Assembly (NCBI GenBank): GCA_003229135.1
Contig: QIHV01000067.1
Span: 1-18,801, forward strand
Length of the DNA: 18,801 bases
DNA from: Candidatus Kaiserbacteria bacterium
Lineage (GTDB): Bacteria; Patescibacteriota; Minisyncoccia; Phycocordibacterales; Phycocordibacteraceae
Direction: 5' to 3'
How positions within the stretch are numbered: position 1 is the stretch's first letter; each line of letters begins with the position of its first letter. The notes under the pieces were generated by a model. It searched no databases and was not told where the DNA came from. It was given only the letters and a program-made list of their open reading frames with translations. This document shows positions 14,668 to 18,801 of the stretch, piece after piece. The position numbers and the translations under genes are program-made.

Positions 14668-16143
14668 ATGGAAGCACACACACAAGAACATCGTGTTATG
14701 GAAGGGGAAACTGGCTCTATAACCGGGGCAAAAGGGTATCTTATTGAGCTGGAAGGGCTGCCATCAGTACACATTAACGATGTCATAATAAACTCAAAAG
14801 GGCAGCGAGCATTGGTTACCGCTTTAAATGAAAATGGTGTAGAGGCAATTCTACTCGATCGTGGAGATACAGAACTGGGTGATAATTTTATAATTAGTAC
14901 CCGAGGAATTCGTCTATTTTTTGGAGAAGAATTATTTGGACGTGTTGTGAACGCTCTTGGCGAGCCGCTAGATGGACTTGGCAATGTGCCACCACCAAAC
15001 GGCACGCTTCACCTCGAGAGTGTCGCACCCGGTATGAATGCAAGAGCACTTATGACAGAGCAATTTACCACGGGCATGGTTGCTACCGACATACTTATCC
15101 CTATTGCAAAAGGACAACGACAAATGATTATAGGTCCACTTTCCAGCGGTAAAAAGATATTTCTTGAAAGTGTACTTGCACACCAAAAAAAGACGGGAGT
15201 TGTATGTATTTATGGATTTGTTGGACGACCAACCTCTTATATCAAAGAAGTCACATCACGTATTTTAAGTGAGACCGGAAATAAAAACACAATCATTCTC
15301 GCGGCGTTTTCAGATGATCCTGCACCGATGATATATCTAATTCCTTCAGTTGCGATTGAGCTTGCAGAGTTTTTTTCGCAGCAGGGGCGCGATGTACTTT
15401 TAATTCTTGATGATCTTGGAAGCCATGCAAAATATCTTCGTGAAATAGCACTTTTGTCTGGAAGAGTGCCAGGGAGAGAGTCATATCCTGGAGATATGTT
15501 CTTTCAGCAGGCGCGCCTTCTTGAGCGTGGTGGTTATTTCAATAAATCTGCCGGAGGTGGAAGCATAACAATTTTATCAGTACTTGAAACAAACATTGAA
15601 GATATTTCAAATCTAGTATCAACAAATTTAATCTCTGCAACTGATGGGCACCTTTTCTTTTCGCCACTTCTTCGCTCTGAAGGATATTTCCCCGCAATTA
15701 TATCTGACCAATCGGTTACACGAGTTGGCCGCCAAACGCAAAGCGTTCTCGCAACACAGTTATCCATCAGAGTACGCTCTTTACTATCAGAATACGAACG
15801 TCAGCGCCGCTACGGACAGTTTGGCGCACAGTTATCTAAAGAAACTCGTGATACCATTGCACAAGGTAAGATTATGTATGAATTTCTTGGGCAAGAGCCA
15901 ATGGTGTCGCTACCTCTTGAAGTACAAATAGTACTTTTATCACTCGTCTTCACCACGTTTTTTAATGAAAAAGAAACAGCATCTGCAAAGAATAATCGTA
16001 CTGTCATCATTGATATGATACGCACCAACAAACAAATATCCTATATTGTTGATGATGCGCGAAATGGCACAAGCACACTGGATAAGTTTCTAAAAAAGTT
16101 GGAGGATGCACTACCTAATTTTGAATCGATATGGCAACCTTAA
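14668..16143 (+). CDS. F-type ATPase alpha-like subunit with degenerate P-loop
   Basis: The 491 residues are clearly homologous to subunit alpha: LFGRVVNALGEPLDG, APGMNARALMTEQFTTGMVA, TDILIPIAKGQRQMIIG, LLILDDLGSHAKYLREIALL, GRVPGRESYPGDMFF and RLLERGG. The P-loop at 156-163 reads GPLSSGKK where alpha normally has GDRQTGKT; the Thr that binds Mg-phosphate is Lys163. The arginine-finger segment is kept (SVTRVG, Arg352), so it could still complete the catalytic site on beta. The N-terminal delta-binding extension is nearly absent: the beta barrel starts at about residue 14. The protein should form the alpha3beta3 head, probably with weak or no nucleotide binding at the non-catalytic sites (inference). 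The start at 14668 is chosen because it follows the delta stop by 4 nt and precedes the first homologous segment. It overlaps the gamma-like gene by 13 nt. Confidence 0.93.
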   Translation: MEAHTQEHRVMEGETGSITGAKGYLIELEGLPSVHINDVIINSKGQRALVTALNENGVEAILLDRGDTELGDNFIISTRGIRLFFGEELFGRVVNALGEPLDGLGNVPPPNGTLHLESVAPGMNARALMTEQFTTGMVATDILIPIAKGQRQMIIGPLSSGKKIFLESVLAHQKKTGVVCIYGFVGRPTSYIKEVTSRILSETGNKNTIILAAFSDDPAPMIYLIPSVAIELAEFFSQQGRDVLLILDDLGSHAKYLREIALLSGRVPGRESYPGDMFFQQARLLERGGYFNKSAGGGSITILSVLETNIEDISNLVSTNLISATDGHLFFSPLLRSEGYFPAIISDQSVTRVGRQTQSVLATQLSIRVRSLLSEYERQRRYGQFGAQLSKETRDTIAQGKIMYEFLGQEPMVSLPLEVQIVLLSLVFTTFFNEKETASAKNNRTVIIDMIRTNKQISYIVDDARNGTSTLDKFLKKLEDALPNFESIWQP

Positions 16144-16976
16144 TAGGAGCACGAAGAAAGGAGCTTGATGATTTGGAAACAATTCGTTTTGTAACATCTG
16201 CACTTTTTGAGGTAAGCGCGGAGAAAATTGACCGTCTACGTTCTTCTTTTGAAAGGAATGCCTCCTTTTATAAGGAGATAGATAATTTATATAAATACGT
16301 CAAACAAGCGGCACTTTCTCGCAATCAGCTTCCAAAGAAATCTAACGGCTCACAGCAAAAAATTTCTATTGCTTTCACATCTAATTCTCGTTTCTATGGG
16401 TCCGTTAACACAGATGTAATGAATTCATATATAAAAAATATAGATAATACAGATAGTGATTATATGGTTATTGGAAGAATGGGTGAATTTTTTATGAGAA
16501 ACTTTTCAGATATCGGGAAGCGAGTATCTTTTCTTTCTTTTAAGAAAGATGACCCGACACCCGAAGAAACACATACATTTTTGGAAAAAATTTCTGTATA
16601 CGGTCAAGTATATGTTTTTTACTCAACCTTCATAAATATATTCACTCAAAAAGTATCTACTCTGGATATTGCGCACACCCCGGCACCTGACTCATCAGAA
16701 AATAAAAAAGATAGTGTAGACTATATCTTTGAGCCAGAGCTTCCTCAGATACTCGCTTTCTTTGAAACAAGAGTACGCTACCTTTTATTTCAAAGAATAA
16801 TGCTTGAGTCCGAGCTGGCAAGGACTGCGGCACGGCTTATTGCTATGAACAAGGCTCAGGACCGTGCTGATTCGGCGTTAACCACGCTTCAACATTTACT
16901 AAAGCGTGATGCGGAAACTTTTAATGATGCACGTTTGCTTGAAGCATTCTCTGCAATATCAAAATGGAAAAAATAA
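16131..16976 (+). CDS. F-type ATPase gamma-like central shaft subunit, divergent
   Basis: This 281-residue protein is close to the usual gamma length. The N-terminal helix (GARRKELDDLETIRFVTSAL) aligns with the start of gamma, where a short basic stretch, then Ile and Thr/Ser, lead into the coiled coil. The middle (ISIAFTSNSRFYGSVNTDVM) matches the Rossmann-like segment usually reading D-x-G-L-C-G-x-x-N. The C-terminal helix (ESELARTAARLIAMNKAQDR) matches the conserved SE-x-x-x-R-x-x-AM-x-x-A-x-x-N pattern. Gamma is the shaft rotating inside the alpha/beta head and sitting on the c ring. Keeping both terminal helices argues that the rotary mechanism is preserved. The gene starts inside the end of alpha (13-nt overlap) and ends inside the start of beta (13 nt), so expression is tightly coupled. 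Confidence 0.88.
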   Translation: MATLIGARRKELDDLETIRFVTSALFEVSAEKIDRLRSSFERNASFYKEIDNLYKYVKQAALSRNQLPKKSNGSQQKISIAFTSNSRFYGSVNTDVMNSYIKNIDNTDSDYMVIGRMGEFFMRNFSDIGKRVSFLSFKKDDPTPEETHTFLEKISVYGQVYVFYSTFINIFTQKVSTLDIAHTPAPDSSENKKDSVDYIFEPELPQILAFFETRVRYLLFQRIMLESELARTAARLIAMNKAQDRADSALTTLQHLLKRDAETFNDARLLEAFSAISKWKK

Positions 16977-18373
16977 AAAAACAATTTGTTGGTCGAGTAT
17001 ATGGCGTACGTGGTCAAATCGTTACTGTACACTGTCAAAGCGAATATCGTCCATCGCTTGGTGAAATACTTTCTACACAAGAAAAAGAGAATGAGCACAC
17101 TATTAAGCTTGAGGTACATTCGTATCAAGATCGTGATGTATTGTCTTGTTTGCTCCTATCTTCAAAGGAAGATGTATATAAAAATATGAAAGTGGTAACT
17201 GAAAGCGCATCACTATTCATACCGGTAGGTAAGGCAATTTTAGGTCGAGCAATGAATTTTTATGGTAAACCAGTTGATGGTGGTGAAGAGCTTAGCCAAA
17301 CACACACTCGTCCAATTCATACCGTAGCGAAGCCACCAATACTAATGGCTGAGACACAAGAAAAAAAGCTTTTGGAAACTGGTATTAAAATTATAGACTT
17401 TTTTACACCTTTATTTGAAGGGGGCAGATTGGGACTAGTTGGTGGCGCTGGTGTTGGGAAGACCGCACTTATGACGGAGGTAATTAGAAATCTTAACTCA
17501 ACACATAGTGGTGTAACTTTATTTGCAGGTATTGGTGAGCGTATTCGTGAAGGACACGAACTGTGGGAATCTCTCAAAAAAACAAAAACATTGTACAAAA
17601 CAGCACTTATCGTAGCTCATATTAATGAGAATGCAGCAGTTCGTTTTGGTGTTGCAGATGCAGCGGCAACACTGGCTGAGTATTTCCGTGACGAAGAAAA
17701 AACAGATGTACTGTTTTTTGCTGATAATATATTCAGGTTCGTACAAGCGGGGAATGAGCTATCTACACTACTTGAAGAAATTCCATCTGAGTTTGGCTAT
17801 CAATCCACTCTGGAAACAGAGATGGCGCGTTTTGAAAATCGATTAATGAATAGTGAAGACGCATCTATAAGTTCAGTACAAACCGTATACGTACCAGCAG
17901 ATGAGCTAAATGACCCAGCAGTTGCTGCGGCACTGCCTTATTTTGAAGCTGTAGTCATACTCTCCAGAGAAATGAGTAAGAATGGGATGTATCCGGCTAT
18001 CAATATCTTGAGTTCAAAATCTTCAGTACTCGATAAAGGTTTAATAGATGACCACCACCTTAAAGTTGCCACTGCCGCCATAGAATTACTTGATAAATAT
18101 GAAAGACTCGCGCGTGTGGTCACAATCATAGGCGAGAGTGAACTATCATTACAAGATAAAGTCGTATATGGACGTGGGCTACGTCTACGAAACTATATGA
18201 CACAACCTTTCTTTACATTGGAATCACAAACCGGTAGACCTGGTATCTTTGTAAAGCGTGAAGAAGCACTGGCGGATGTTAAGGCAATTGTAGAAGGGAA
18301 GTTTGATGCGGTTTCACCTGAAAAATTTCTTTATATTGGAAGTGCAACACATTTAATACCAACTAATGTATAA
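16964..18373 (+). CDS. F-type ATPase beta-like catalytic subunit, divergent
   Basis: The 469 residues are homologous along the whole length to subunit beta. The catalytic parts are intact: Walker A GGAGVGKT (160-167), the catalytic Glu192 in GIGERIREG, the Walker B Asp254 in LFFADNIFRFVQAG, and SSVQTVYVPADELNDPA. This predicts real ATP hydrolysis. Differences from standard ATP synthase are clear: the DELSEED lever is ESELSLQD (391-398), the DPLDSTSR segment is NILSSKSS, losing its Arg, and the N-terminal barrel is loosely conserved. The C-terminus keeps YMTQPFF, with TGRPG behind it. Because the residues lost include coupling and nucleotide-pocket neighbours but not chemistry, a hydrolysis-directed motor is more likely than ATP synthesis (inference). 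The stop overlaps the epsilon-like start by 8 nt. Confidence 0.95.
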   Translation: MEKIKKQFVGRVYGVRGQIVTVHCQSEYRPSLGEILSTQEKENEHTIKLEVHSYQDRDVLSCLLLSSKEDVYKNMKVVTESASLFIPVGKAILGRAMNFYGKPVDGGEELSQTHTRPIHTVAKPPILMAETQEKKLLETGIKIIDFFTPLFEGGRLGLVGGAGVGKTALMTEVIRNLNSTHSGVTLFAGIGERIREGHELWESLKKTKTLYKTALIVAHINENAAVRFGVADAAATLAEYFRDEEKTDVLFFADNIFRFVQAGNELSTLLEEIPSEFGYQSTLETEMARFENRLMNSEDASISSVQTVYVPADELNDPAVAAALPYFEAVVILSREMSKNGMYPAINILSSKSSVLDKGLIDDHHLKVATAAIELLDKYERLARVVTIIGESELSLQDKVVYGRGLRLRNYMTQPFFTLESQTGRPGIFVKREEALADVKAIVEGKFDAVSPEKFLYIGSATHLIPTNV

Positions 18374-18641
18374 AAGCATTTCTATGGGTCTAAAAAAAGA
18401 AAAGTTCAAGGTAGTTATAAATAGTCCAAATAAACTAATTTGGGACGGTGTAGCGACAAGTGTCTCATCAAAGAACAGTGCAGGACCATTTGATATTCTT
18501 TCAGAACATGCAAACTTTATCACAATGATACAAAATGAACCGATTACAGTTAGGACTTTGAGTAAAGAGCAGACATTTACTTACAAAAATGCAGTGCTAT
18601 CAGTTTACAAGGGTATTGTCACAATATATACAGAAATATAA
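18366..18641 (+). CDS. F-type ATPase epsilon-like subunit lacking the C-terminal helices
   Basis: These 91 residues correspond to the N-terminal beta-sandwich of epsilon: KFKVVINSPNKLIWDGVATS, then FDILSEHANFITMI, matching the familiar T/SP-x-x-x-x-(F/W)-x-G and F-x-(I/V)-L-x-x-HA patterns. The sandwich ends at IVTIYTEI and the protein stops; the inhibitory two-helix domain of full-length epsilon (about 130-140 residues) is missing. Epsilon links gamma to the c-ring loop, so its retention supports a ring-like partner such as the c-like hairpin protein. The loss removes the usual brake on hydrolysis. The start at 18366 overlaps the beta stop; an internal ATG at 18384 is a possible alternative. 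Last gene of the cluster. Confidence 0.85.
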   Translation: MYKSISMGLKKEKFKVVINSPNKLIWDGVATSVSSKNSAGPFDILSEHANFITMIQNEPITVRTLSKEQTFTYKNAVLSVYKGIVTIYTEI

Positions 18642-18668
18642 GCACGTTTAGACGAGCACGTTTAGACG
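18641..18668. repeat. Two-copy 14-nt tandem direct repeat
   Basis: AGCACGTTTAGACG occurs at 18641-18654 and again, perfectly, at 18655-18668, starting on the last base of the epsilon-like gene. Its function is unknown; it may be a slippage duplication. Confidence 0.85.
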
Positions 18669-18748
18669 AGATACGGTTAAGTATAAGGTGGATATCAAGA
18701 TAAAAATAATAATAATAAGGAACATCTCTCCATACGGTCTTCAATCAG

Positions 18749-18780
18749 ATTACATCTGTACTGCACAGATGTAATTTTAT
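18749..18780 (+). terminator. Probable intrinsic terminator of the ATPase cluster
   Basis: An 11-bp perfect stem (ATTACATCTGT, 18749-18759, with 18765-18775), a 5-nt loop and a following TTTTAT run. The stem is A/T-rich, so strength is uncertain. Between the epsilon-like gene and this hairpin (18642-18748) there is only the tandem repeat and A-rich sequence with no supported gene. Confidence 0.5.
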
Positions 18781-18801
18781 ATATGTGAAATATAATTATT
18801 A

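Noticed and set aside
12406..18641. Ordinary H+-translocating ATP synthase operon
   Set aside because: No subunit a is encoded in the window, the c-like helix 2 has no carboxylate, alpha has a damaged P-loop and epsilon is shortened; the combination does not fit a standard enzyme.
12406..18641. N-ATPase (Na+-type F-ATPase) or V/A-type ATPase
   Set aside because: N-ATPase operons start with beta and epsilon, contain an a subunit and lack delta. V/A-type subunits have different catalytic-chain insertions. Here order and sequences are F-type.
1..18801. CRISPR arrays, tRNA/rRNA genes, insertion sequences or prophage
   Set aside because: No regularly spaced repeats, tRNA-like cloverleaf, rRNA segments, transposase or phage structural genes were seen; the fibre-like domain in the c-like protein alone is not evidence of a phage.

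Overview
This window looks like a chromosomal segment of a Candidate Phyla Radiation (Patescibacteria, probably Parcubacteria-like) genome. That assignment is inference. It rests on very compact gene packing, first genes that start right behind a -10 box with almost no Shine-Dalgarno sites, a SecA without the C-terminal zinc finger and with a roughly 36-residue insertion, a tiny Lys/Arg/Thr-repeat histone-like protein, and paired helix-turn-helix/transmembrane proteins. UGA is used as a stop in several genes, so the code is standard (not the UGA-Gly code of Gracilibacteria/SR1).

The left half (1-9836) is cell envelope and housekeeping. It holds a 3'-truncated polysaccharide flippase on the minus strand; divergently from it, an O-antigen ligase/polymerase-like protein with a TPR tail overlapping murB; then a 65-residue basic repeat protein with a strong terminator, secA, obg and gatB. 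These are ordinary genes, but several share a TATAGT...TACTC start-site motif that implies leaderless transcripts.

The right half (9916-18641) is more A/T-rich and is the unusual part. Two related membrane-anchored helix-turn-helix proteins precede a seven-gene cluster that is recognisably an F-type ATPase operon in canonical order (c-like, b, delta, alpha, gamma, beta, epsilon) but is strongly modified. There is no subunit a. The protein in the c position has a signal peptide and a roughly 150-residue exported beta-rich domain fused to a c-like helical hairpin, which keeps a polar-loop GRNP motif but lacks the ion-binding carboxylate. Subunit b has about 100 extra coiled-coil residues. Alpha has a broken P-loop but keeps its arginine finger. 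Beta keeps all the visible catalytic residues. Epsilon lacks its C-terminal helical domain.

The simplest reading is an ATP-hydrolysing F1-like rotary machine, uncoupled from proton flow, that drives or anchors a membrane ring bearing extracellular domains. The closest idea known to me is the F1-like ATPases of mollicutes (types 2 and 3), but the c-fusion seen here is different. The rotary function is inference; the missing residues, fusion and gene order are read directly from the sequence.
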